From: Leishmania mexicana MHOM/GT/2001/U1103
Taxonomy: Eukaryota; Euglenozoa; Kinetoplastea; Trypanosomatida; Trypanosomatidae
DNA: 64,000 bases
Direction: 5' to 3'
NCBI RefSeq assembly: GCF_000234665.1
Contig: NC_018332.1
Coordinates: forward strand, 367,755 to 431,754
The notes beneath the pieces are model-generated. The model worked only from the letters and a program-made list of their open reading frames with translations. It was not told where the DNA came from and did no database searches. The translations under genes were made by a program, and so were the position numbers. Shown here piece after piece: positions 32,815 to 43,249 of this stretch (position 1 is the first letter of the stretch; each line of letters opens with the position of its first letter).

Positions 32815-35361
32815 ATGGCGGCCAGGAGGGAATTTTATGTGGACTTTGAGGTGAAGTTTGGAAAGACGGTCGTCTCGCTTGAGATGCCGGCCTCCGCCAC
32901 TGTGCACGATCTGAAACACAGACTGGAAGAGAAGACCCACGTGCACCTTGACAAGCAGCGACTGTTGCTCAACCTGCCTGTTCTAAAGGCGAAGCACCGA
33001 GACCCGCCGCACGATACGGTGGTTCGCCTTCTCTTTCCGACGGATCTGGTCAACCGCTGCGAGCAGCACGACGGCCCTGTGGCACAGCACGTGAAGGTGA
33101 GCGCCATGTTGCTCGGCAGTGCCGAGACGGCCCCGGCAGTGAACGTGGCGGCGACATCCGAGATCTCGCGCTTGGTCGCCACGACGGTGGAGCACGACGG
33201 CAAGTGGTACCGGTGCTCCTACGCACGGGGTTATCTGCGGCAGACGGCGTACGTCTGTCGCACATGCATCGACGAGGGAAGGGCTGACCCACAGCACGCG
33301 CTCTGCCTCGCCTGCGCCGAATTCTGCCACGGAAATCACGAGGTCGAAGAGTGGGGCGTGCGGTACTACATGCGATGCGACTGCTGCACGCAGAAGTGCT
33401 GGCGGCCTCCTGCGGATCCGGAGGCGGCGGCGGAGGCCGTAGCAGAGCGTCGAGCGGGGCTCTATTCCTCGCCGTCTCTGGCGTCCGCCACGGCCTCCGG
33501 GTCCGAAGTGCGTGCCGTGCAAATACGCGACATTGAAGAGCGCACCACGCGCAAGCGCGCGCGTTCAACATCACCGCTGACACCGAAGCGCTCACGCGGC
33601 AGCTCGCCCGTGAGTGGCATTCGCATGGCCACGATTCCGCCGGCAGACATGCCGGAAATCATCCTGCACCACTGCACCGCCGCCAGTGCTGCGGGGGCGC
33701 CGTTGGTGAGCGCCTCCACGTCATCGCAAGACGCTAGCAGGGCCCTCCCTTCATCGTCCGCGTTCTCCCCAGGACCATCGCCGCCCTTGGCCGCGGCCGA
33801 CGAGGCGGATGCCTCGACGAGTGCCTCAAACGGCCGGGCGTTTGCCGGCAAGCGTGCCTCTGACGGCAGCGACGAGGTCGGCGACATCCACGGCAACGAC
33901 GGCGAAGGGAAGCACGGTGACGCGTTCCCGCCACCATTGCCGGAGCTGAGCCGCTGCGCCTTCGTTGTGGACAGCAAGACGAAGAAGGCGCCAGTGGAGT
34001 CGGTTCTGCCAACGAATCGGCACAACCGCTACCCACGCGACCCGTCCGACTGGTGCTATTGCAAAAACGCCTACCCCAGTGACGACCCCGAGTGCGGCGG
34101 TATTGCCTGCATGCTCTGCTGCAGCTGCTACTGGAGTACCCACATCACGAGGCTGCACACATACCAGTACCGGCGCATGCCGTGCTACGGCGATGTGCTG
34201 CTCGGCGACACAGTTGTCTTCAAGTGCAAGACATGCAACACACACGTGTGTGTGCCGTGCCGATACCGCTGCCACAAGGACCACGACGTTGAGGAGGCGT
34301 TGGTGACACCGTCGAAGGACGATGGCACCGACAACGGCGGGCCGGAGGGGGTAAGGTTTAGCTGCGGCTGCCGGGGGCTCTGCGCCATTGCGGAAGAGGT
34401 TCCGGCCGAGATGATCGACGATGAAAGCACATTCGACCCGATCCCAGACTCCGTGGCAATGGAGCTTATGAATGACGATGTCTTTACCGGATTTGTGTGT
34501 GCCTACTGCATGCAGGAGCACCCATGGATGGCGACGGAAGACCCACTGAGGTGCTACCACGGCCAGCTGCCGCCGACAGCGTCCGCGAAGAAAGCTGTGC
34601 TTGCCTGCGGCACCAAGTCTGCAGCGCCCCACTCGGCAGACATGGCGGACTCCGACGTGTTCCCGTACCACGGGATGCTGTTGCCGGTAAACGCCTTCAC
34701 GGACGGCATGACGTGCTCCTGTAAGCCGTGCCGCTCTGCGTTTGACCAGTTCGCGCCGCGCGCGACGGAGAACGCGACGGAGATGATCATGGAGCTGCAC
34801 GACCACTGCGACCACTGCGGGAAATCTGTCAAGGACCAGCAGGCCTTCATGTGCCGCACATGCGAGATGAACCTCGACAACACCTTCTTCATCTGCAAGG
34901 ATTGCAACGCGATGCGGGAGTTGCTGCTGCAGAACATCAATCGCGTGCGGGCCTCGGCCGGCCCGCAAAACGGTGAGTCACCGCCACAGTCGGACGAGAC
35001 GGCACAGGGGGAGATGGGAGGGGTGACGGCAGAAGGCTCTGAATTTGACGCAGCGATCAACAGCGCGGACGAGGAGGCCCAGCCCGAGGCTGGCGGGTAC
35101 GACCACGATCTCTCACACGAGTTCATCGAGGACACCTTCGAAAACTTGTACGCGCTTTGCGGAATGCAGATTCTGCAGAACATGGACCCCGAGATGCAGG
35201 AGTACGTTGCTTCTAACTGGGATCCGATAGTGAGTCAGGGGGAGGTAGCGAACACCTTGTCGCAGTCGCTCGGGCAGATTCCGCTGCAGTTTGATGAGGA
35301 TGAGCTTCGAGAGATGGCCGTGCTGAACCAAAAGCCCAACGAAGCACAGGGGCGCAAGTGA
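32815..35361 (+). CDS. UBR-box zinc-finger protein with N-terminal ubiquitin-like domain (UBR7-like)
   Basis: 848 residues from the ATG at 32815. Residues 7-78 (FYVDFEVKFGKTVVSLEMPA onward) have the spacing of a ubiquitin-like fold. Residues about 132-193 form a classical UBR box (YRCSYARGYLRQTAYVCRTC, then CLACAEFCHGNH and RCDCC). A disordered linker follows, then a second Cys/His cluster at 413-520 (WCYCKNAY, CMLCCSCYWSTH, CVPCRYRCHKDHDVEE, FSCGCRGLC). Further motifs are FVCAYCMQEHPW, TCSCKPCRSAF and CDHCGKSVKDQQAFMCRTC. UBR boxes read N-terminal degrons for ubiquitin ligases, and the CxCxxC pattern after the zinc clusters recalls UBR7. There is no RING or HECT domain, as in UBR7. The ubiquitin-like head is not part of animal UBR7. 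Confidence 0.85.
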   Translation: MAARREFYVDFEVKFGKTVVSLEMPASATVHDLKHRLEEKTHVHLDKQRLLLNLPVLKAKHRDPPHDTVVRLLFPTDLVNRCEQHDGPVAQHVKVSAMLLGSAETAPAVNVAATSEISRLVATTVEHDGKWYRCSYARGYLRQTAYVCRTCIDEGRADPQHALCLACAEFCHGNHEVEEWGVRYYMRCDCCTQKCWRPPADPEAAAEAVAERRAGLYSSPSLASATASGSEVRAVQIRDIEERTTRKRARSTSPLTPKRSRGSSPVSGIRMATIPPADMPEIILHHCTAASAAGAPLVSASTSSQDASRALPSSSAFSPGPSPPLAAADEADASTSASNGRAFAGKRASDGSDEVGDIHGNDGEGKHGDAFPPPLPELSRCAFVVDSKTKKAPVESVLPTNRHNRYPRDPSDWCYCKNAYPSDDPECGGIACMLCCSCYWSTHITRLHTYQYRRMPCYGDVLLGDTVVFKCKTCNTHVCVPCRYRCHKDHDVEEALVTPSKDDGTDNGGPEGVRFSCGCRGLCAIAEEVPAEMIDDESTFDPIPDSVAMELMNDDVFTGFVCAYCMQEHPWMATEDPLRCYHGQLPPTASAKKAVLACGTKSAAPHSADMADSDVFPYHGMLLPVNAFTDGMTCSCKPCRSAFDQFAPRATENATEMIMELHDHCDHCGKSVKDQQAFMCRTCEMNLDNTFFICKDCNAMRELLLQNINRVRASAGPQNGESPPQSDETAQGEMGGVTAEGSEFDAAINSADEEAQPEAGGYDHDLSHEFIEDTFENLYALCGMQILQNMDPEMQEYVASNWDPIVSQGEVANTLSQSLGQIPLQFDEDELREMAVLNQKPNEAQGRK

Positions 35362-36485
35362 AGGAATGCGCGGCAGCGGGAGTAACGGGCAGAGAGAGAA
35401 AGGCATGACGAAGCCCACGGCAACATAAAGCAGCGCCGTTCATGAGAGCTGTGTACCCTTCTCACGACCTCGCATACGCTCAATCAGCGGACTCATACGA
35501 CAGCGCGCGGCGCACCTCGCCTGACGTTCGTGGCATGTCATTTGCGTGCACCAGCAGGTTCTGGGCAGTCGCTCAGCGTCTTTGGCCTGCATACGTATAT
35601 GCTTGGGAGGAGGTTTGAGTGAGCGGGCCTGTGGGTGTGGGTGTCTCTCTCGAAGCGGTGGCAGCTCGATGCCACGCGCCAGACCCGCGTCACCCCCCCC
35701 CCCCCCCACACACACACCACCACCACCCACGTACGCACACACACACACACAAAAGAACCGGGGGTCATTCCACAGCGCTGAACATGGACGTGGAATGGCC
35801 CTCCTCACCCACGTTGCCATCTCGTTCGCCGTGCAGTGTCGCAACGCGCGACGTTAAGCAGAGTCCATAACGGCGAAGGAATAAACTCGAGCGTGTTGCT
35901 CTTGTCTTTGGCGCCACAGTCACAAAGCGAAACGGGGACGGAGCTGTCCCCCCCCCTCCTTCCACACCCCCAACACGCACACAGACATCTCGCCGCAATC
36001 CAAAGAAGGAGAGATGCATGCGTGATGCTTTCTTGCCCTTATTCCGTGCACTTGAGATATGGCATACTGGGCAACATACGGGGAAAGGATACATGTGCCT
36101 GTATGTGGCGTATGCGTGTAACATGATGCCTGCAGCGCAGAGCAAGCCGGTGGGTATGCTCGAGGAGTGCCAGCGGCTAATCCATGTAGTTCTGGTCTTC
36201 CGCCGTCAGCCCCCACCCCCCAAAACCCTTCCTCCGTTCAACCCCCCTTCTTCACCGTTTCTCGCTTCTCTGCCTCTTTCCTCCTTTGCCGTCCTTTTCG
36301 GCTTGCTGCGCGATTTGTGCTCTGTGTTGCTACCACACAGAACCAACGAATTCGTTGGCGAACCTTCCAAGCGATCTGGACAAGCGGGGGACACGCAGGC
36401 GAAGAGGTGCATCTCTCTCTTTCTCGACTTCCATCTCCCAGCACACACACACACACTGCAGCGTCTTGGCACTCCTGTCGTCGCA
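35362..36485 (+). other. Intergenic region
   Basis: No gene supported. It includes a C-run and CA repeat at about 35693-35755. The pyrimidine tract at 36411-36439 with AG at 36440-36441, 45 bases before the ATG, is a plausible acceptor for the next gene. An open frame extending upstream to 36018 crosses this signal and is judged non-coding there. Confidence 0.55.
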
Positions 36486-38375
36486 ATGACAGAGCACGAG
36501 AACACGCCACGCCTGGAGCTCGAGGCCGCTCTCGGATACAGCGGCAACCTGCCTGGTAGCCTGGTCGCCCACCCCGATCAGAAGCATCTGCTATATGCCC
36601 TTGGCGCCTGCATTGTGATTCGTGACGCCAACGACGCGGAAAGCTCCGAGTTTTTCTACGGCCACAATGACAAGATCAGCTGTCTCACCGTGAGCGTGTC
36701 GGGTCGCTACGTGGCGTCGGGGCAGGTGACCCACCCGGGGTTTCAGGCGGACGTCTGCATCTTCGACTTTGCGGAGCGCCGCCTCATCCACCGCATGCTC
36801 CTGCACAAGGTGAAGGTGCAGGCGCTCGCTTTCTCGCTGGATGAGCAGTATCTGGCCTCCGTCGGAGGCCCCGACGACAACACGGTTGTCCTGTGGGACG
36901 TCAAGACGGGGCGTCCGCTCTGCGGCGCTCCCGCACACCACACGGAAACGAAGGCCGTCGCCTTCTTCAACAACAACTCTGAGAAGCTCATCACCGGCGG
37001 CGTCGGCTCCCTGCGTGTCTGGACGGTCGATCTCGAGCAGCGAAAGATGAACCCAGTAGACATTAACATGGGCAACATGCGCCGCAGCGTGCAGACGATC
37101 TCGATCGAGAAGACGGACAAGTACGTCTACTGCGGCACCACCTCCGGAGACGTCATTTGCGCGCAGCTGCAGCAGGCCAACGTCTTCAAGATGCAGGGAC
37201 CGCAGAAGAAGCTCTCTGGCGGCATTCTGTCCACGATCCTCACCCACACAGGCGACCTGCTGGTCGGCAGCGGTGCTGGAGAGCTGCAGCTGCTCTCGAA
37301 GATCAACCTCACGGTGCAGAATAGCACCACCGTCAACGGCGGCGTGACGGCACTGGCCCTCATGGGGGATAACTACTACGTCGGCACGAAGACGAGCAAC
37401 TTGTACTTTGTGAACGGCGGCAACTTCATGACACGACTGCGCCTCACGTGCCACAGCGAGGCGGTGCAGGACGTCGTCTTTCCCCACGGCTTCAGCTCTG
37501 TGTTTGCCACGTGCTGCGACACAGACATCCGCGTCTGGAATGCGAACTCGTGCACAGAGCTGCTGCGGATCGAGGTTTCGAGCCGGACGTGCAACTGCTT
37601 GCAGTTTAGCCGCGACGGCTCGCTCATCATCTCCGGCTGGAGCGACGGTCGCATCCGCGCCTTTGGCCCGCAGTCTGGAAAGCTCGTGTTTTCCGTCGCC
37701 GACGCGCACAAGGTGGAGCAGGGGAGCCGTAGCCACAAGGTTGGCGGCAAGGTCGGTGTGACGTCGGTGTGCGCCGACAACACTGGTCACCGCATCATCA
37801 CTGGCGGCTCTGACGGTCTCGTGCGTGTCTGGGCTATCCGCGGGGCCACCTGCACGCTGGAGGCCTCGATGAAGGAGCACAAGGCTGCCGTGAATGCCAT
37901 TGTCATCTCGCACGATGACGCCGAGTGCGTGACAGCCAGCGACGACGGCAGCTGCATCGTGTGGGACCTGACTCGCTACCTCCGGCGCAACATCATGTAC
38001 CGTCAGACCTATTTTCGCGCGGTGGAGTACTACGTTGATGATAGCCAGCTGATCACGTGCGGCAGTGACAAGTGCATTGTCTACTGGGACTCCGTTGATT
38101 GCCACGCCATTCGCGAGGTGTGTGGTACACGCACCGCCGAGTTGAACGCACTATCTTTATCGCCGGATGGACGGTTCTTTGTGACGGGTGGCAATGATCG
38201 CATTGTGAAGGTGTGGGACTACGATCGCGGTGAGTGCATCGCGGTGGGGCTTGCGCACAGCTGCAGCATCACCAAGGTGCGCGTATCGCCGGACGGCAAG
38301 AAGATTGTGTCTGTTGGCGATGAGGGTGCCGTCATGGTTTGGAACGTCGGCGAGCTGGCGATTGAGGGCCTCTAA
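36486..38375 (+). CDS. CFAP52: WD40-repeat ciliary protein CFAP52 (WDR16)
   Basis: 629 residues from the ATG at 36486 (MTEHENTPRLELEAALGYSG), close to the 620 of animal CFAP52. The protein is almost entirely WD40 repeats forming two propellers: VVLWDVKTGRPL, DIRVWNANSCTEL, VRVWAIRG, CIVWDLTRYLRRNIMY, CIVYWDSVD, IVKVWDYDRGE and VMVWNVGE. The start (LGYSGN...HPDQKHLLYALGACIVI) and the segment TRYLRRNIMY...QTYFRAVEYY are family signatures. CFAP52 is a microtubule inner protein of ciliary doublets, so this is a flagellar axoneme component. Neighbours give no further clue. The long open frame on the opposite strand is a by-product of codon bias. Confidence 0.93.
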   Translation: MTEHENTPRLELEAALGYSGNLPGSLVAHPDQKHLLYALGACIVIRDANDAESSEFFYGHNDKISCLTVSVSGRYVASGQVTHPGFQADVCIFDFAERRLIHRMLLHKVKVQALAFSLDEQYLASVGGPDDNTVVLWDVKTGRPLCGAPAHHTETKAVAFFNNNSEKLITGGVGSLRVWTVDLEQRKMNPVDINMGNMRRSVQTISIEKTDKYVYCGTTSGDVICAQLQQANVFKMQGPQKKLSGGILSTILTHTGDLLVGSGAGELQLLSKINLTVQNSTTVNGGVTALALMGDNYYVGTKTSNLYFVNGGNFMTRLRLTCHSEAVQDVVFPHGFSSVFATCCDTDIRVWNANSCTELLRIEVSSRTCNCLQFSRDGSLIISGWSDGRIRAFGPQSGKLVFSVADAHKVEQGSRSHKVGGKVGVTSVCADNTGHRIITGGSDGLVRVWAIRGATCTLEASMKEHKAAVNAIVISHDDAECVTASDDGSCIVWDLTRYLRRNIMYRQTYFRAVEYYVDDSQLITCGSDKCIVYWDSVDCHAIREVCGTRTAELNALSLSPDGRFFVTGGNDRIVKVWDYDRGECIAVGLAHSCSITKVRVSPDGKKIVSVGDEGAVMVWNVGELAIEGL

Positions 38376-41175
38376 GTGTTTTTCTTATCAGGTGTCTATA
38401 TCGGTAGCACGTCCCGCGGTGCCGACCATTCTCATGGAAAGCGGCTCATGAGTGTAGTCGGTCAACCTCAACGCAAAGGCGAGACAACGAACGAAGGCAA
38501 GAGGCCGTGTGGTGGTCTCGCCCGGGCCTGCTTTTATTCTCGTGCTTTTCGTACTCCTCAGCGCTGGTTGAGGGTTTGCCGTGGGTGGCGGGAAATATAA
38601 AGCTGCGCTGTCGTGCGTCTTGTCGGTTTGAAAAGCCCCCCCCCCCCTGCCGTCTCATCCCTTCCCTCCCGCCTTGCTCCACTTGAGGGAGAACAAAATC
38701 GGACCTGCCCGTTCTTCGTGCGTACGCGCATTTGTAATGCACGTAGTATTCCGTGAGCTGCGGCGGGTGGCCCGTGAGTCCCCCTCCCCCTCCTCTCGGC
38801 CCCACCACCACCTGTTTCAGCGTGGATGGACGCCACCCAAGACCCCTTAGACTCTTTTTTTGTAAGCTTGTTGTCGTGTGCTGCTACTGGTTTCTCGTGT
38901 GCCTACGTGGTACGTGTGCGTATGTGCCCTGACGAGGTCTATCCTTCTCCGCGTCGCCCGCACCCGTGGTCTCTGTCTCTGTGTAGGGTGTGTTGCCATG
39001 CCCTCGTCACACGCGCGATTCAACAGGGTGGTGGTGGCGCTGATGACCTTCCTCCGCTGCCTCTGTCATCAGTCTCTCTCCCCTCCCCCACTGAGTCGCG
39101 TTCGCGGTGCGTGCGGGTTTGCGTGCGTGCCTTTGGGTTGTTTTTTTCTCCTCCTTTGCTTTCTCTGTTGGCTACGGGCGCCATGTATAGGCGGTGGAGG
39201 GAGCGGGCGAACGAAGGGCCACCGTCGAAGATGGAGGAAGAGCCGCCGCGATTTCGGTAATGCGTGCCGCTTGTTGGCCGCTTTGGCCGACAGTTCGGGC
39301 GCAAGATCAAGTAGTGTCGATGCGATGCAAGGGCCTAGATTTGCATCTCTGTGCTTGTGCGCGCGGCCTGGGGAGAAGCGCGGCGAAGGGCATGGTTGCC
39401 AGTGGCACCGCTGCTTCACCTGCGATGGGTGATGCGGTCTATAGAGATGGAAAGTGCGAAAGATGGTAAGACCTCTTGCCAAACTGTGCCGTCTGTCCTG
39501 TCCTGTAACTCTCTGCATGCGTGCGTTGCCTCTCTCCACTCTCCTTCATCTTTTCTTTATGATCGTCTTGTGCCTTGTTTGATGTGCGTGACCTTCTTTA
39601 CACGCCTGGGCCGGTGTGTCGAATCGCCTCTTCGCCCTCCCCCTCTTTTGGGGTTTCCTTTCGAGTCACTCCCCCACCTCTTCTCCCCTCGTCCTCTCCT
39701 CTGCAGCTTGGTGTGTGTGTGTGCGCGTGTGTGTGTGGACGTGCTTGTGTAATGTCTTTCCCTTTTTCTTCGCTGATGTATGGTAGGATGATCATGAAGA
39801 CGATGACGATGCTCGGGCCCTTCAAGATGATGTAGCCTCAGATCTTCATTCTCTTTTTTTCGTTTTCCTTTCTCTCTTATTTCACTCTGCGGCTGTGACA
39901 CTGTTGGTGCACCACAGCGCAACACAGACAGCCCCCTGCACAGACACACGGACACGTCCGCGAGGACGCCATCGTGTAGGATGAGGAAGATAGAGAATAG
40001 CGCACCCCAACGAGCACCATGAGCACGCGGACGTGTGGAAGCGCCGTGCCACGGTACCCTGAGCGGTTTCACTGTGGGATTCGCGCGTACCCACAGCACA
40101 CCTCGATGTGGGATATGCATGCGCACCGACAAGAGACAAGGGCAGACAGGACAAGAGAAAGAATGCGTTGCTGCATGCTCCTTGACCCAGTCGCCTGGAC
40201 GCGTACACACACTGTGTAGAGAGAGCATATCTTCGGGTTTGCCGCCTTTTCCGTCTGGGTCTCTGGATATGCGCTTTAGATGTCCCCGTTCTCTCTAGAA
40301 ATATGTGCCCCTCCTCCACGACTCCTGTGCACTCACTTCACTGTACCTTTTCTACCGTCGTTTTGACCCCTCATCCTTCCCCCTTTCGTTTGTGTGCCCT
40401 CGACACCACGGTCGATGCTTGTGCGGGCGGTTCATAACGCGTTTCGCTGCTGTTGTTCATGTCCCGGCGGTGCTCTTTTCCAACCACGGTGATACGCCGC
40501 ACATGCGCACTCGTCACACCGACACCTCCATACACGGATCGTCTCGCAGCCACAGAGCACACACACACACATACATACATACCCCAACACTGCAGACTTG
40601 TGCATTCCAGCGACACAGCATCACCCCTCACATCTGCACTTGAAGAACAACAAAAAAACGAAAGACGCGCACGTTAGCCCCTTCCCCCTTCCACTATTTG
40701 GCCACCACCCTCTGATACACTCTTTTCTTGCTGCTCCTGTTGTTTGGTGCAGCGCGTCATATTGTCCTCTCAAGCGCACTTCCTGAACTATCTCTCGCGC
40801 GTGCGCTCCTTAAACATACACCTCCAACTCGTGTGTCGCCCCCCCCCCCTCCCACTCCCCCTCACCCCACACCCTACTACCTGCAGTTCGCCTCTTTCTT
40901 GAGGGCCTTTTCCGTTACGGTGTCCGTGCTTGGCTTTCCGTCTTACGTTCCCATCTTCTTTTTTTTTCTTGTTGTGCTTGCTTTTTCTCGGCCTTTCTTT
41001 GCCCTGTGCACTGTATCCCACAGGTTTCTCTTTTCCTGTCTCCTCAGTCTCCCCTGCCCGAGGCAGACGTGCTCGTGAAGCATCAGCAGACACTCGCCCA
41101 TCGGCTGCAGCTCTACCCATCTCCTCACTACACGCACTCACACGTGCACATAGTTTCAGAGAACTGATCCAGAGT
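38376..41175 (+). other. Long intergenic region
   Basis: No gene supported across 2.8 kb. It holds C-runs (38636-38647 and about 40839-40850), CA/TG repeats (about 39712-39740 and 40557-40583) and pyrimidine tracts. The tract at about 41022-41045 with AG at 41046-41047 could be the acceptor for the next gene. Apparent starts upstream of 41176 lie within these tracts. Confidence 0.5.
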
Positions 41176-41928
41176 ATGCAGTTCGCCGGTGACTCCAGCT
41201 GGGACAGCCATCGGGAGGCGAGCCGCATGGGCAGCAACATCACCACGAACATCGAGATTCCTGGAAGTGTGGCGGCGAAGGAGGAGAATGCGGTGGACTT
41301 GTATGACATGAGCGACCCAGCCAACATGCACGAAAACAGCTACTTGAACGAATTCGAGTACGCCCCAACCCCCTTCAACCCCCGTCGCGTCAACCGCTGC
41401 CGCCTTGACAACTTTATGATTCTCGCCACGCTGATTTTTATGTTTATATTATCGGTATTTGCCCTCATCCCCCCGCTCTTCTACTACAAATCCGCTACCG
41501 CCACCATCCGCATTGACAGCATGAACGTATGGGGCACCGGGGGGGAGGGCGTGCATCAGCACTACAAAGTCCAAACAATCTTCTGCGACAGCTATGCTTT
41601 GAAGTCGGATGGGTACCTGACTTTGTACATCCTGACTTTCCTCACCATCTGCGTCGGTTTTGTGTTGTCGTTGTTTCCCATCATCTGCGGCCGCGTGCTG
41701 CTCTGCACCTACCTTGTCCACGCTCTGCTGCTTCTGTGTTGGTTCTTCGTCATGTTGGCCATGGTCTTGGGAGTGCAGATGTACAGCGAGAATTTATGCC
41801 ACGACACGTCGCTAAAGAAGATCGGCTTCCGCTACGGCCCAGCGTTCGTCGTGACGGCCGTCCACTTCTCTCTCCTCTCCATCATGCTGATCTTCTTGCT
41901 CCTACGCACCATCAAGAATCCGTTTTAG
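41176..41928 (+). CDS. Four-transmembrane amastin-like membrane protein (single module)
   Basis: 250 residues from the ATG at 41176 (MQFAGDSSWD). The same frame opens at 40930, but that part is translated pyrimidine tract. A cytosolic head of about 80 residues precedes four hydrophobic segments: FMILATLIFMFILSVFALIP; TLYILTFLTICVGFVLSLFP; VHALLLLCWFFVMLAMVLGV; and FVVTAVHFSLLSIMLIFLLL. A soluble loop with a cysteine (QTIFCDSYALKSDG) lies between helices 1 and 2. Topology and the loop match the amastin/claudin-like 4-TM proteins of trypanosomatids, but the classical amastin signature is not clear, so I call it amastin-like only. It neighbours a two-module relative at 45017. A SIDER2-like block lies sense-oriented downstream. 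Confidence 0.78.
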   Translation: MQFAGDSSWDSHREASRMGSNITTNIEIPGSVAAKEENAVDLYDMSDPANMHENSYLNEFEYAPTPFNPRRVNRCRLDNFMILATLIFMFILSVFALIPPLFYYKSATATIRIDSMNVWGTGGEGVHQHYKVQTIFCDSYALKSDGYLTLYILTFLTICVGFVLSLFPIICGRVLLCTYLVHALLLLCWFFVMLAMVLGVQMYSENLCHDTSLKKIGFRYGPAFVVTAVHFSLLSIMLIFLLLRTIKNPF

Positions 41929-42694
41929 CACCCGCGCTAGATAGGGCGAAAAAGACCCACATGCAGAAGGAAAGGATGGAGCAGGAAAGTGGAAAGGGTA
42001 GGGAAGACAGCTCATGCTATGGCTTCACGTCCACTCGCTCCTCAGACTCGCGAGCGCACGCGCGAACACACACACACACACATATGCGTGAGGGCAGAGG
42101 TTGTGTGTGTGTGGTCTACGCTATCCTTCCGATGTGTGGGCGGGCTATGATTGCTACGCTGTAGGCGACGCCATGCTGCGCCAGAGCGCCAAAATGTCTC
42201 TCATGTCGTTTTTTATTTCTGTTTTTCTTTTCACGCCCCCTCCCTCCTCCTCCCTTTTCCTCGTCTCCCTCCCCCCTCCCCCCTCCTTCTCCCTCCTTGC
42301 TTCGTTTTGGTGTCTCTCGTGTGCGTCTTTGTTTTGAGGGAATTTTTTTTTTGCTCACCTGCCTCTGTTTTGCTTTTCTCTTTTTGTTGGCCCGCCTCTG
42401 GCACCTCCTCCCCCCCCCTCGTCCATTCCCGCCCTCTTACCCCGGACGCGTCATGTCAACGGAAAAGGCAGTCGTGCTGTACCGCAGTCGTGTTCGAAGT
42501 GAACGATAGGGCATCTTAGGTCGGTGGGACGGAGCCGCCATCCAGCGCGCAAACAACAAAAAGAAAACCTGGATGCTCGCAAATCACAACAACACTGACG
42601 CGTCATACCGTCGCCTGTTTTGTCATCCCTTTGTTTACTATTTATTTTGGTTCCGCCTCCCTACCGCTATACCGCTATGAAGGCGGAACACCTT
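41929..42694 (+). other. 3' UTR/intergenic before SIDER2-like copy B
   Basis: No gene seen. CA repeat (about 42068-42083) and long C/T tracts (about 42220-42300). Confidence 0.45.
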
Positions 42695-43249
42695 TGCGTG
42701 ATGTCTCAGGGTCCACTGCCCCTCCTCCTCCCCCCGCCACCCTCTCTGTCTGGGGAAGCCCGGCAGCCTCTCTCCCTATCCCAGCCAAATGCTGAGCCAC
42801 TCCTGGTAGTGACGAGTTCGGGTGCCTGTGACGTAGAGAGATGTCAGAGCGATGTATCGCTGATGATGTCGGTAGCCAGGCTCTGAAAAGCGTTGCGTCG
42901 GAGCGACCTGCGACCGTGAACACGCGTGTGCCATCCATGCGATGGGCAGAGTGTCAGTGGGGCCCGAGCGTGCATCATCCCCGGCCCTCATACCGCCTGC
43001 TGGTGGGGAGGGAGCCTGAGGGCTACCCCGAGGGGGCTGCACCAGGTGGGAACAGGTATGATGGGAGAGCGGCCGTGAGGCGGCCTGCGCAGCGGAGGTG
43101 GATAGGGCTCAATGCAGGCGCGGTACTGCGATGTCTGCGTCGCCGTTGCGGTAGCACGTGCGTGCGACTGCTTGGCACCACACAAACGAGCCTGCGACGG
43201 GGCCGGGCCGAGTTCTGTTCGACCTCATGCTCTGCAGCAGAGAGCGGAC
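42695..43249 (+). mobile_element. SIDER2-like retroposon, copy B (plus orientation)
   Basis: A 555-bp block colinear, in reverse complement, with 31187-31741 and differing by one base that I can see. It lies in sense orientation about 770 bases after the stop of the single-module 4-TM gene, so probably in its 3' UTR. SIDER2 elements in sense orientation in 3' UTRs are known to promote mRNA decay in Leishmania; that this copy does so is inference. The 157-residue open frame through it is not a gene. Confidence 0.65.

Noticed and set aside
33826..34968. 380-codon minus-strand frame
   Set aside because: Antisense shadow of the UBR7-like gene; no motif of its own.
36018..36485. Upstream in-frame start for CFAP52
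   Set aside because: The extension is translated spacer including the likely splice site; family length fits the ATG at 36486.
36591..38105. 504-codon open frame on the minus strand
   Set aside because: It lies wholly antisense to CFAP52, which has clear WD-repeat homology. Strong GC bias at third positions produces such shadows.
40930..41175. Hydrophobic N-terminal extension of the 4-TM protein
   Set aside because: It comes from a T/C-rich tract with probable splice acceptors; the likely start is 41176.
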